39,809 nucleotides of DNA, taken from NCBI GenBank assembly GCA_902786665.1, contig CADADN010000040.1:1178-40986 (forward strand), read 5' to 3'. Under the pieces are notes generated by a model, which did not search any database, was not told where the DNA came from, and worked only from the letters and a program-made list of their open reading frames with translations. The first letter of the stretch is position 1. The number at the start of each line of letters is the position of its first letter. Origin of the DNA: an uncultured Prevotellaceae bacterium. GTDB taxonomy: Bacteria > Bacteroidota > Bacteroidia > Bacteroidales > Bacteroidaceae. Position numbers and translations under genes: made by a program. This document shows positions 14,928 to 22,936 of the stretch, piece after piece.

Positions 14928-16580
14928 ATGAAACAACTACTTGAAATCATTGCAATGCTGATGTTGCCTCTCGCCATGCAGGCACAAGGCGACTACCGCT
15001 CACAGGCATGGGCGCCGGACAACGGCGACGGTACGTACACCAACCCGGTCATCAATGCCGACTACAGCGACCCCGACGTATGTGTCGTGGGAGACGACTA
15101 TTACCTCACTGCCAGTTCCTTCCAGTGCATTCCGGGACTTCCCATACTGCACTCACGCGACTTGGTCAATTGGGAAATCATTGGCTATGCCGTCAAGGAA
15201 CTCAAACCCCGTGAAGTGTTTGACAAACCCAGCCATGGCAATGGCATTTGGGCGCCAAGCATCCGTTACCATGATGGAGAGTTCTATATCTATTGGGGAG
15301 ACCCCGACTATGGCGCTTTCATGGTGAAGGCCAAGGACCCGGCAGGGGAATGGAGCGAACCGCTATGTGTCATACCGGGGAAAGGCATCATCGATACCTG
15401 TCCGCTATGGGATGATGACGGACGATGCTATCTCGTGAACGGATGGGCCAACAGCAGGGCAAGGTTCGCGTCAGTGCTCACCGTGAGGGAATTGTCGGCC
15501 GACGGCACACGCGCCATCTCACAACCCGTCATCGTTTTCGACGGCAATGGAACAGAGAACCGTACCTGCGAGGGACCTAAGTTCTACAAACGCGACGGGT
15601 GGTACTGGATCATGTGTCCGGCGGGAGGTGTGCCCACTGGTTTCCAACTTGCCATGAGGGCAAAGTCGCCCTATGGACCCTACGAGCACAAAGTGGTGCT
15701 GGCACAGGGAAAGACCAACGTGAACGGGCCACACCAAGGTGGATGGGTGCATACGGCCATGGGCGAGGACTGGTTCCTGCATTTCCAAGACAAGGAATGT
15801 TACGGACGGGTGGTGCATCTGCAACCTGTCAACTGGAAGGACAACTGGCCCGTCATGGGAGTGGACAAGGATGGCGACTACTGCGGAGAACCTGTCATCA
15901 CCTATCGAAAACCAAAGACACGTGCACCATGGAAGGTGGTCAATCCCGTGGAGAGCGACGAATTCAGCACTCCTGCCATGGGCTTGCAATGGCAGTGGCA
16001 AGCCAACTACGACCAGACTTTCGGCATGCCTACCACCTTCGGCACTTTCAGAATCTTCAATTTCAAGCATGACAAGGAGGCTGCCAACATGTGGGACGTG
16101 CCCAACATGCTCTTGCAGAAAACACCGGCAGACCAATTCACCGCCACGGCGAAGATTCGAGTCACATGCAAGGCTGAGAACCAGGCGGGGGGCGTCATCA
16201 TGCAAGGACTCGACTATTCAGCCCTCATGGCAAAGAGGGTGGGGAAAGAGTTTGTCTTGCAACGGGTGACTTGCTTGTCGGCCGACAAGGGCAAACCAGA
16301 GAACATCGTCGACATCGCCACCTTCAAACCCACTGAGGAAGACAAGACGGACTACAAACCCGCCATACATCTTGACATCTACCTGAGGATGAGGGTGGAC
16401 AATGGCATGTGCAAGTTCTCATACAGCCTTGATGGGAAAAAGTTCAAGGATGCCGGAGAGGATTTCAAAATGCGAGAAGGCAAATGGATTGGTGCCAAAA
16501 TGGGATTCGTCAGCGTGGAACCTGCCGGAAACACCGACAGGGGATGGGTGGAGGCCGACTGGTTCAGGGTGACCAAGTGA
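14928..16580 (+). CDS. Secreted glycoside hydrolase family 43 (beta-xylosidase/arabinofuranosidase type)
   Basis: A 550-residue exported glycosidase. Signal peptide MKQLLEIIAMLMLPLAMQAQ. The five-bladed propeller spans about 25-330 with the three GH43 acids visible: base Asp48 in YSDPDV, the pKa-modulating Asp156 in GIIDTCPLWDDDG, and the acid Glu215 in TCEGPKFY. A C-terminal jelly-roll (about 340-550, starting VNPVESDEFSTP) matches the concanavalin-like domain often attached to GH43 xylosidases. The likely substrate is xylan- or arabinan-derived oligosaccharide, released in the periplasm or outside. No susC/susD pair or other sugar genes adjoin it, so it is not in a recognisable polysaccharide-utilisation locus within this window. 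Confidence 0.92.
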   Translation: MKQLLEIIAMLMLPLAMQAQGDYRSQAWAPDNGDGTYTNPVINADYSDPDVCVVGDDYYLTASSFQCIPGLPILHSRDLVNWEIIGYAVKELKPREVFDKPSHGNGIWAPSIRYHDGEFYIYWGDPDYGAFMVKAKDPAGEWSEPLCVIPGKGIIDTCPLWDDDGRCYLVNGWANSRARFASVLTVRELSADGTRAISQPVIVFDGNGTENRTCEGPKFYKRDGWYWIMCPAGGVPTGFQLAMRAKSPYGPYEHKVVLAQGKTNVNGPHQGGWVHTAMGEDWFLHFQDKECYGRVVHLQPVNWKDNWPVMGVDKDGDYCGEPVITYRKPKTRAPWKVVNPVESDEFSTPAMGLQWQWQANYDQTFGMPTTFGTFRIFNFKHDKEAANMWDVPNMLLQKTPADQFTATAKIRVTCKAENQAGGVIMQGLDYSALMAKRVGKEFVLQRVTCLSADKGKPENIVDIATFKPTEEDKTDYKPAIHLDIYLRMRVDNGMCKFSYSLDGKKFKDAGEDFKMREGKWIGAKMGFVSVEPAGNTDRGWVEADWFRVTK

Positions 16581-16608
16581 GCACCTCTCTCTCTTCTTCA
16601 AACCTATG

Positions 16609-16650
16609 CAAGCGTGAAGGCCAAGGAAGTCTCCTTGGCCTTCACGCTTG
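16609..16650. terminator. Long perfect hairpin between GH43 and the small membrane protein gene
   Basis: A perfect 19-bp stem (16609-16627 with 16632-16650) has a four-base loop. It lies between two convergent genes and can serve both. Neither side has a strong U tract. Confidence 0.65.
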
Positions 16651-16698
16651 TATGGAATACGAATGAAATACGTTTGCTTATTACGACTGAAACATCGT

Positions 16699-16980
16699 TT
16701 ATTTAAAATGTTTCGCAGGTACTTGGGTGTAAACAATAATGATGCCTATGATCACTGCCAAGGCTGCCAACACCATAAGCCACCAAACAATCTTGCCTAA
16801 AATCTTGCGACGACGGATGGAAGACAAACCATGCTTCTTGAAACGGTCGGAGTCATCCATATGCTTCTTTTTCTTGCCATGGTGACTGCTGTGATGATGA
16901 TGATGATGGTGTTCAGAAGAGGAACCGCTGTGTGAAGAGGAACTGCTGGAACTGCTTCTATAGTCGTCTGATGTGCTCAT
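16699..16980 (-). CDS. Small Ser/His-rich single-pass membrane protein
   Basis: A 93-residue protein with an extreme N-terminal composition: eight Ser in a row within residues 9-16, then seven consecutive His at about 24-30, then HHGKKKK. A basic segment (RRRK) precedes one membrane helix (IVWWLMVLAALAVIIGIIIVY), placing the His-rich part probably in the cytoplasm by the positive-inside rule. The His cluster could bind metal such as Zn or Ni; that is inference. I do not recognise the family. It stands alone, convergent with the GH43 gene. Confidence 0.7.
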   Translation of the reverse strand: MSTSDDYRSSSSSSSSHSGSSSEHHHHHHHSSHHGKKKKHMDDSDRFKKHGLSSIRRRKILGKIVWWLMVLAALAVIIGIIIVYTQVPAKHFK

Positions 16981-17197
16981 TTCTTTATTTTGATTCGTTT
17001 CCCATGCATATCATTCCCATAACATTCTCTTTTGAAAAAGTGACCACTATTTCTTTGAATGAATGACGTGCAAATTGGACTGTTCACAATTTTTTTGCAA
17101 AAATACAAATCTTCCACATATTATAAAGTTTTAGAGTGGTAATTTTTGTTAAAACTACATCAAGCAACGTTTTTATGGCAGAAAACAATGGCTTTTT

Positions 17198-17232
17198 GGA
17201 ATAATTGGAGGGAAGATTACTCCAATTATTCC
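17198..17232. terminator. Perfect 13-bp inverted repeat
   Basis: GGAATAATTGGAG (17198-17210) pairs with CTCCAATTATTCC (17220-17232). It is followed on the plus strand by GACTTTTTC. Confidence 0.5.
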
Positions 17233-17257
17233 GACTTTTTCGGTTACTCTGAATAAA

Positions 17258-17301
17258 CTCCAAGGGCGATGAGAGCAGTGAGGCTCCCATCGCCCTTGGA
17301 G
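17258..17301 (-). terminator. Perfect 14-bp inverted repeat, probable hppA terminator
   Basis: CTCCAAGGGCGATG (17258-17271) pairs with CATCGCCCTTGGAG (17288-17301). It lies about 215 bases after the hppA stop; the U tract on the minus strand is weak (TTTATTC). Confidence 0.5.
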
Positions 17302-17444
17302 GTTGTTTCTTTGACTTAACTTTTGAAAGTAAAGACATGTGAAGTTTGGAGGAGGGCTGAAAAAGTGAACAGAGTTTCGAACGATTGTCGACGGAGTCTC
17401 GGCAGGGCAGGCTTGACTTTGCCCTATACAAGCAAGACAATTGT

Positions 17445-17510
17445 CCCTTTAACTCCTCTTTAACTTCCCTTTAACTCCTCTTTAACTCCTCTTTAACTTC
17501 CCTTTCACTC
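17445..17510 (-). repeat. Six tandem 11-bp repeats at the hppA 3' end
   Basis: Six contiguous units of the type CCCTTTAACTC or CTCTTTAACTC/T, the reverse complement of the array at 6296-6350. The array ends four bases before the hppA stop codon (17515-17517). The outer flank TGTCCCTTTAACTCC is shared with 21375-21389. Confidence 0.95.
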
Positions 17511-17514
17511 CTGT

Positions 17515-19719
17515 TTACATGCCACAGGCAATGGTCAGACCAGCCATGACAATGCTCACCATGGACATCAATTTGATGAGGATGTTAAGGCTCGGGCCGG
17601 AGGTGTCCTTGAACGGGTCGCCCACGGTGTCGCCCACGATGGTGGCTTTGTGACAGGCGGAACCCTTGCCGCCGAAGTTGCCCTCTTCAACCATCTTCTT
17701 GGCGTTGTCCCAGGCTCCACCAGCGTTGGCCATGAATACGGCGAGTGTGAAACCGGCAGTCAAACCACCTACCAACAAGCCCATCACACCGGCGACGCCG
17801 AGGAGGATGCCCACGACGATGGGGATGGCAATGGCAAGCAGTGACGGGAATATCATCTCATGCTGGGCACTGCGGGTGGAAATCTCCACGCAGCGGCTGT
17901 AGTCGGGAGTGCCTTTGCCTTCAAGGATGCCCTTGATTTCGCGGAACTGGCGACGTACCTCTTCCACCATCGACTGGGCTGCACGACCCACGGCTCCCAT
18001 GGTGAGGCCGCAGAACAGGAAGGCTGCCATACCACCGATGAAAGCACCTACCAATACCTTGGGGTTCATCAGGTTCACCTGGAAATAGTCCATGAATTGT
18101 GCTATGTCGGCAGTGGAGGGATTGATGGCTCCATACGTCTCGGAGACAAATTCTCCGGCTTCGTTCAACGTGCGCTCCATGGCAATCTTCACCTCTTCCA
18201 CATAGGAGGCAAGAAGGGCCAGGGCGGTGAGGGCTGCAGAACCAATGGCGAAACCCTTGCCGGTGGCGGCGGTGGTGTTGCCAAGGGCGTCAAGGGCGTC
18301 GGTGCGCTTGCGTACCTCCGGTTCCAATTCGCTCATCTCGGCATTGCCGCCTGCGTTGTCGGCGATGGGGCCATAGGCGTCGGTGGCAAGCGTGATGCCC
18401 AAGGTGGAGAGCATGCCCACGGCGGCGATGCCGATGCCATAAAGGCCATGCGACATGCTGATGGCGTCCATTTTCAGACTGAAACCGTTGGCGCAGAGAT
18501 AACTCAGGATGATGGCTACAGAGATGGTCACCACGGGAATCATCGTGGAAATCATGCCCGTGCCGATGCCTTTGATGATCACCGTGGCAGAACCTGTCTG
18601 CGACGACTCGGCGATGCGCTGCGTCGGCTTGTAACTATGAGAGGTGTAGTATTCCGTGCCTTGCCCGATGATGACACCTGCCACCAGACCGGTGACCACG
18701 GACAAGGAGACACCAAGCCAATTCTCAATTTGTAATAGATAAAGGATGACGAATGAGGCAATGGCGATGAGGATGGCGGAGGCATTCGTGCCGACACCAA
18801 GCGAGTGGAGCAGGTCCTTCATCGTCGCACCTTCTTTCGTGCGAACCATGAAGATGCCGATGAGTGAGAGAAAGATGCCCACGGCGGCGATGATCATCGG
18901 GGCAATCACGGCTTTCACCTGCATGGCGGGGACGGCGGCGAAGGCTGTAGCACCAAGGGCGGCGGTGGAAAGGATGCTGCCGCAATAGCTCTCGTAAAGG
19001 TCGGCGCCCATGCCGGCGACGTCGCCCACGTTGTCGCCCACGTTGTCGGCGATGGTGGCCGGGTTGCGCGGGTCGTCTTCTGGGATGTTGGCCTCAACCT
19101 TGCCCACCAGGTCGGCTCCCACGTCGGCTGCCTTCGTGTAGATGCCACCGCCCACACGAGCGAACAACGCCTGCGTGGACGCACCCATGCCGAAGGTAAG
19201 CATCGTGGTGGTGATGATGATCAACTTGTTGGAGGTGTCCTCCAGGACGGCGTTGAGGATGAGATACCAAAGGGCGATGTCGAGCAGGCCGAGGCCTACC
19301 ACCACCAAACCCATCACCGCACCACTGCGGAAAGCCACGCGCAAACCGCGATCCATGCTCTTGCGAGCGGCATTGGCGGTGCGGGCTGAGGCGTAGGTCG
19401 CCGTCTTCATACCGAAGAATCCGGCTAGGCCGCTGAAGAAACCACCCGTAAGGAAAGCGAAAGGCACCCACTCATTCTGAACATGGAGCACATAGGCCAT
19501 GAAAGCGAAAATGATGGCCAAGACAATGAAGACAATCAGGACAACACGGTACTGTTGCTTCAGATAAGCCATGGCGCCACGACGAACATACTCGGCAATT
19601 TCTGCCATACGAGGTGTGCCCTCTTCTTCTTGCATCATTTGCTTGAAGAAAAACCAGGCCATGCCCAATGCGCACACCGAGGCAATGGGAACAAGCCAAA
19701 AAACTACAGGAATACTCAT
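17515..19719 (-). CDS. hppA: Membrane-bound K+-dependent pyrophosphatase (ion-pumping)
   Basis: A 734-residue polytopic pump that couples pyrophosphate hydrolysis to H+ and/or Na+ export across the inner membrane. It carries the family's catalytic motif DVGADLVGKVE...DDPRNPATIADNVGDNVGD and a C-terminal GGAWDNAKK...HKATIVGDTVGDPFKDTSGP. At residues 480-489 it reads GNTTAATGKG; Ala484 and Gly487 occupy positions that are Lys and Thr in K+-independent enzymes, so this one should require K+. Related Bacteroides pumps transport Na+ or both ions, but this cannot be decided here. The frame is open to 19743; MSIPVVFWLVP at 19719 is the likely start. A -7-like element, TAATTTTG, lies at 19760-19767. 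Confidence 0.96.
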   Translation of the reverse strand: MSIPVVFWLVPIASVCALGMAWFFFKQMMQEEEGTPRMAEIAEYVRRGAMAYLKQQYRVVLIVFIVLAIIFAFMAYVLHVQNEWVPFAFLTGGFFSGLAGFFGMKTATYASARTANAARKSMDRGLRVAFRSGAVMGLVVVGLGLLDIALWYLILNAVLEDTSNKLIIITTTMLTFGMGASTQALFARVGGGIYTKAADVGADLVGKVEANIPEDDPRNPATIADNVGDNVGDVAGMGADLYESYCGSILSTAALGATAFAAVPAMQVKAVIAPMIIAAVGIFLSLIGIFMVRTKEGATMKDLLHSLGVGTNASAILIAIASFVILYLLQIENWLGVSLSVVTGLVAGVIIGQGTEYYTSHSYKPTQRIAESSQTGSATVIIKGIGTGMISTMIPVVTISVAIILSYLCANGFSLKMDAISMSHGLYGIGIAAVGMLSTLGITLATDAYGPIADNAGGNAEMSELEPEVRKRTDALDALGNTTAATGKGFAIGSAALTALALLASYVEEVKIAMERTLNEAGEFVSETYGAINPSTADIAQFMDYFQVNLMNPKVLVGAFIGGMAAFLFCGLTMGAVGRAAQSMVEEVRRQFREIKGILEGKGTPDYSRCVEISTRSAQHEMIFPSLLAIAIPIVVGILLGVAGVMGLLVGGLTAGFTLAVFMANAGGAWDNAKKMVEEGNFGGKGSACHKATIVGDTVGDPFKDTSGPSLNILIKLMSMVSIVMAGLTIACGM

Positions 19720-19759
19720 ACTAACTTTATATAAAATAATCAATTGTCGCTTTCACACG

Positions 19760-19767
19760 CAAAATTA
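19760..19767 (-). promoter_or_regulatory. -7 element for hppA
   Basis: The minus strand reads TAATTTTG, matching TAnnTTTG, about 40 bases before the ATG. No TTG is found at the -33 position. Confidence 0.4.
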
Positions 19768-19919
19768 ATTTAAATTGGAAAAAAAGCGGCATTTCACGTA
19801 ATAATTTATGTTAATAAATGTCATTTTCCTCCTTTTTAGCCCCCTTCCAACCACAAATACCATATTCGTGGTAGTCGATATGACCCCATTGTGCTATTTC
19901 CCACATCATTTTTCCGCCG

Positions 19920-19927
19920 TACCTTTG
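19920..19927 (+). promoter_or_regulatory. -7 element for metY-cysK
   Basis: TACCTTTG is an exact -7 match, 59 bases before the metY ATG. The nearest TTG (19889-19891) is too far at 28 bp. It lies inside the upstream open frame and so supports the start at 19987. Confidence 0.55.
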
Positions 19928-19986
19928 CCAACGAAATACAACATGACCCAAAAGGAAGATTATTCAACAACAAAAAACATAGCATC

Positions 19987-21276
19987 ATGAGTAAGAAAAA
20001 CTATCGATTCGAGACCCTGCAACTTCATGTGGGACAAGAACAGGCCGACCCGGCTACCGACGCACGCGCTGTGCCCATCTACCAAACGACATCCTACGTC
20101 TTCCGCAACTCTCAACACGCAGCCGACAGATTCGGACTGCGTGACAGCGGAAACATCTACGGAAGACTCACCAACTCCACGCAAGGTGTGTTCGAAGACC
20201 GTGTCGCTGCACTCGAGGGGGGCGTCGCAGGACTCGCCGTGGCTTCAGGAGCTGCTGCCATCACTTATTCCCTACAAAACATACTCCTCCCGGGAGACCA
20301 TCTCGTGGCCGCTGACAACCTCTACGGAGGTTCCTTCAACCTTATCACACACACACTGGCAAGCCAAGGGGTGAAAAACACCATCGTCAACGTGTCGGAC
20401 TTCAAGGCTGTCGAGGAAGCCATACTTCCTGAGACCAAAGCCATCTATGCCGAGACCTTCGGAAACCCCAACTCCGACGTCACAGACATCGACAAACTGG
20501 CGGAAATCGCACACCGCCACAACATACCACTCATCATCGACAACACCTTCGGGACGCCATACCTCATCCGACCCATTGAGCACGGAGCCGACATCGTCGT
20601 ACACTCTGCCACCAAGTTCATAGGCGGGCATGGCAGTTCCCTCGGAGGAGTCATCGTCGATTCTGGGAATTTCGACTGGAAGGCCAATGCCGACAAGTTC
20701 CCCACATTGGCCAAGCCTGACCCCAGCTACCATGGTGCCGTCTTCGCCGACGTGGCGGGACCGGCGGCATTCGTCACACGCATACGTGCCGTCATCCTGA
20801 GAGACACAGGAGCGGCCATCAGCCCATTCAACGCATGGATTCTGCTCCAGGGACTGGAAACCTTAAGCCTCAGGGTGGAGCGTCATGTGGAGAACACACT
20901 CAAGGTGGTGGACTTCCTCGCAAAGCATCCAAAGGTGGCAAAGGTGAACCATCCCGCACTGCCCTCGCATCCCGACCATGAACTCTACAAGAAACTCTAT
21001 CCCAACGGGGCTGGATCCATCTTCACCTTCGAGGTCAAGGGAGGGGAGAAAGAGGCATGGGCCTTCATCGACAACCTGAGAATCTTCTCGCTTCTAGCCA
21101 ACGTGGCTGATGTGAAGTCGCTCGTCATACACCCTGCCACAACCACGCACTCACAGATGTCGCCTGAGGAGTTGGAGCAGCAGCACATCTATCCCTCGAC
21201 CATCAGACTCAGCATCGGCATAGAAAACATCGACGACATCATCGAGGCACTCGAAGACGCTTTCAAGGCCATCTGA
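19987..21276 (+). CDS. metY: O-acetylhomoserine sulfhydrylase (PLP enzyme)
   Basis: A 429-residue Cys/Met-metabolism PLP enzyme that should make homocysteine from O-acetylhomoserine and sulfide. It starts [19 protein letters not shown], a beginning typical of MetY, with [12 protein letters not shown], the phosphate-binding YGGSFNL region, Asp185 in IIDNTFGTP and the PLP Lys210 in [13 protein letters not shown]. Length and the GGHG motif favour sulfhydrylase over cystathionine synthase or lyase. The open frame reaches back to 19891, but that extension contains the promoter-like TACCTTTG. cysK follows 141 bases downstream in the same direction, giving a sulfide-fixing pair for homocysteine and cysteine. 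No SAM riboswitch was seen in the short leader. Confidence 0.93.
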   Translation: MSKKNYRFETLQLHVGQEQADPATDARAVPIYQTTSYVFRNSQHAADRFGLRDSGNIYGRLTNSTQGVFEDRVAALEGGVAGLAVASGAAAITYSLQNILLPGDHLVAADNLYGGSFNLITHTLASQGVKNTIVNVSDFKAVEEAILPETKAIYAETFGNPNSDVTDIDKLAEIAHRHNIPLIIDNTFGTPYLIRPIEHGADIVVHSATKFIGGHGSSLGGVIVDSGNFDWKANADKFPTLAKPDPSYHGAVFADVAGPAAFVTRIRAVILRDTGAAISPFNAWILLQGLETLSLRVERHVENTLKVVDFLAKHPKVAKVNHPALPSHPDHELYKKLYPNGAGSIFTFEVKGGEKEAWAFIDNLRIFSLLANVADVKSLVIHPATTTHSQMSPEELEQQHIYPSTIRLSIGIENIDDIIEALEDAFKAI

Positions 21277-21377
21277 TATAACATCACTCAACTTTAGGTA
21301 GTAAGAAAAATGGGACGTGAAAAAGGGTCTGAAGTAGTATGGCAACGATACCAAAATCAGGAGAAGTGAACAAATGT

Positions 21378-21388
21378 CCCTTTAACTC
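21378..21388 (-). repeat. Single 11-bp repeat unit between metY and cysK
   Basis: CCCTTTAACTC with flank TGT...C matches the outer unit of the array at 17445-17510 over 15 bases (TGTCCCTTTAACTCC). It lies 30 bases before the cysK start. Confidence 0.75.
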
Positions 21389-21417
21389 CAGAAACAATCA
21401 TCAAAAAACAGATAACC

Positions 21418-22365
21418 ATGGCAAAAATAGCAAATGTATTGACAGAACTCATAGGTGGAACACCATTGTTGGAACTCAACAAATTCTCGGCTGAAAAAGG
21501 ACTTGAAAAGCCCGTGGTGGCCAAAGTGGAATATTTCAACCCGGGCGGGAGCGTCAAAGACCGCATAGCACTCGCAATGATAGAGGATGCCGAGAAGAAG
21601 GGACTGCTAAAACCCGGTGGCACCATCATCGAACCAACCAGCGGAAACACAGGCGTAGGACTGGCACTCGTCTCGGCGGTCAAGGGCTACAAACTCATAC
21701 TCACCATGCCGGAAACCATGAGCGTGGAAAGGAGAAACCTCGTCAAGGCATACGGTGCGGAGGTCAGGCTCACCAGCGGAAAGGATGGAATGCCTGGGGC
21801 CATCAAGGCTGCACAGGAACTGAGGGATGCCATTCCGGGAAGCATCATACTCCAACAATTCGAGAACGCTTCGAATCCTGAAAAACACTATCTCACCACA
21901 GGACGTGAAATCTGGGATGACACTGACGGGAAAGTGGATATCTTCGTGGCTGGAGTGGGAACAGGTGGCACCATCTCCGGTGTGGGAAAACTGCTCAAAG
22001 AGCGAAATCCGGAGGTGAAGGTCATCGCGGTGGAACCCCTTTCGTCGCCAGTGCTCAACGGTGGTAAGAGCGGACCACACAAGATTCAGGGCATCGGAGC
22101 GGGATTCGTGCCTGCCACTTACGACGCCGACATCATCGACGAGGTGGTGGATGTAGAGAACGACGATGCCATCCGCACGGGACGCTTGTTGGCAAGGACG
22201 GAGGGACTGCTCGTGGGCATCTCATCGGGAGCCGCCGCATTCGCTGCTGCACAGGTGGCTGCCAGACCGGAAAACAAGGGCAAGAACATCGTCGTACTTC
22301 TCCCCGACACGGGTGAACGATATCTCTCCACAGTACTCTATGCTTTCGACGAATATCCTTTGTAG
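21418..22365 (+). CDS. cysK: Cysteine synthase (O-acetylserine sulfhydrylase A)
   Basis: A 315-residue PLP enzyme that makes L-cysteine from O-acetylserine and sulfide. Start [20 protein letters not shown]; the PLP lysine is Lys47 in [11 protein letters not shown]; the substrate loop [10 protein letters not shown] and the phosphate cradle [12 protein letters not shown] are intact; the C-terminal SSGAAA motif and [12 protein letters not shown] ending are those of CysK. Length is standard. It lies 141 bases after metY, probably in one transcript. AT-rich simple repeats begin directly at its stop codon. Confidence 0.95.
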   Translation: MAKIANVLTELIGGTPLLELNKFSAEKGLEKPVVAKVEYFNPGGSVKDRIALAMIEDAEKKGLLKPGGTIIEPTSGNTGVGLALVSAVKGYKLILTMPETMSVERRNLVKAYGAEVRLTSGKDGMPGAIKAAQELRDAIPGSIILQQFENASNPEKHYLTTGREIWDDTDGKVDIFVAGVGTGGTISGVGKLLKERNPEVKVIAVEPLSSPVLNGGKSGPHKIQGIGAGFVPATYDADIIDEVVDVENDDAIRTGRLLARTEGLLVGISSGAAAFAAAQVAARPENKGKNIVVLLPDTGERYLSTVLYAFDEYPL

Positions 22366-22418
22366 ATTGAAGATTGAAAATTGAAAATTGAAGATTGAAA
22401 ATTAAAAATTAAAAAATA
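22365..22418 (+). repeat. AT-rich simple repeat after cysK
   Basis: About seven degenerate copies of GATTGAAAATT / AAATTAAAAATT in tandem, starting at the last base of the cysK stop codon. The neighbouring 22419-22545 holds the hairpin at 22447-22467 and no gene. Confidence 0.8.
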
Positions 22419-22446
22419 GGGAGCTTCAAATCCCCCGAAGTCGTAG

Positions 22447-22467
22447 GGGCGGGTCTTGTGCCCGCCC
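22447..22467. terminator. GC-rich hairpin between cysK and the cassette
   Basis: GGGCGGG (22447-22453) pairs with CCCGCCC (22461-22467) around TCTTGTG. It lies between convergent transcription units. The surrounding TAGGGGCGGGTCTTGTG has the look of a small dispersed intergenic element. Confidence 0.5.
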
Positions 22468-22545
22468 GCTATGATTTTGTAAGAGCATCCTGAGCCACCA
22501 ATCACCACCTAAAACCACCTACCTGTCTGATAAAATAACTCTCCT

Positions 22546-22932
22546 TCACATCGTGCGCAGCGCTTTCTTGATGCCATACTCCAACGCTTTCTCGTAACTG
22601 CGGCAATGCGCAGTCTCGCTGATGGCACCGTCTTTCAAACGTATGATTTTGGCGAAGTACTTGCCCACCTTGCCGAAAAGATAGTCGCGGTCTACTAGCA
22701 CGTCGTAACGTTTCTTCTCGCGAAGCCATTGCTGAGCCAAGGCCAGCGTGGGGGCGGCATACACCTTGTGGCGTACGCTCTTGTCGTAGGTGGGGCTGTT
22801 CCAACAGGCGGCTTCCTCTTGAGTCACTGTGCGCAGGATGCCGTCGGCATCGTAATAACTCGTGGTAGGTTCGTTGAAACGGTGCTTGCGCAGCAGGCGT
22901 GCAGTCTCGATGGATGCGGTTTTCATTTCCAT
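22546..22932 (-). CDS. Uncharacterised 128-residue protein, third gene of the ATPase-DUF4435 cassette
   Basis: A 128-residue soluble protein starting MEMKTASIETARLLRKHRFN, with YYDADGILRTVTQEEAACW, then APTLALAQQWLREKKRYDVLV and a C-terminal YEKALEYGIKKAL helix. No catalytic motif stands out. The central APT-x4-AQQWLRE-x4-Y-x-V-x-V pattern recalls small uncharacterised proteins carried by Bacteroidetes phages and other mobile DNA; that is a memory-level resemblance, not a search result. It begins four bases after the stop of the DUF4435 gene and is surely cotranscribed, so it may act with that pair. Nothing shows whether it is effector, regulator or passenger. Confidence 0.7.
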   Translation of the reverse strand: MEMKTASIETARLLRKHRFNEPTTSYYDADGILRTVTQEEAACWNSPTYDKSVRHKVYAAPTLALAQQWLREKKRYDVLVDRDYLFGKVGKYFAKIIRLKDGAISETAHCRSYEKALEYGIKKALRTM

Positions 22933-22936
22933 GGCA

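Larger units (their letters stand above)
16981..17514. other. Gene-free region with two hairpins and tandem repeats
   Basis: No convincing gene lies here; an open frame at 17084-17440 has no protein-like features. The stretch holds two neighbouring perfect inverted repeats (17198-17232 and 17258-17301) and six tandem 11-bp units (17445-17510) ending at the hppA stop. Confidence 0.6.

Noticed and set aside
14928-16580. GH43 gene as part of a polysaccharide-utilisation locus
   Set aside because: No susC/susD pair, regulator or second glycosidase lies next to it in the window.
17084-17440. 118-codon open frame in the gap after hppA
   Set aside because: It spans both inverted repeats, has no domain or good start context, and the composition is that of intergenic DNA.
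22447-22467. GC-rich hairpin region as an insertion-sequence remnant
   Set aside because: No terminal inverted repeats, target duplication or transposase remnant can be seen; kept only as a hairpin.
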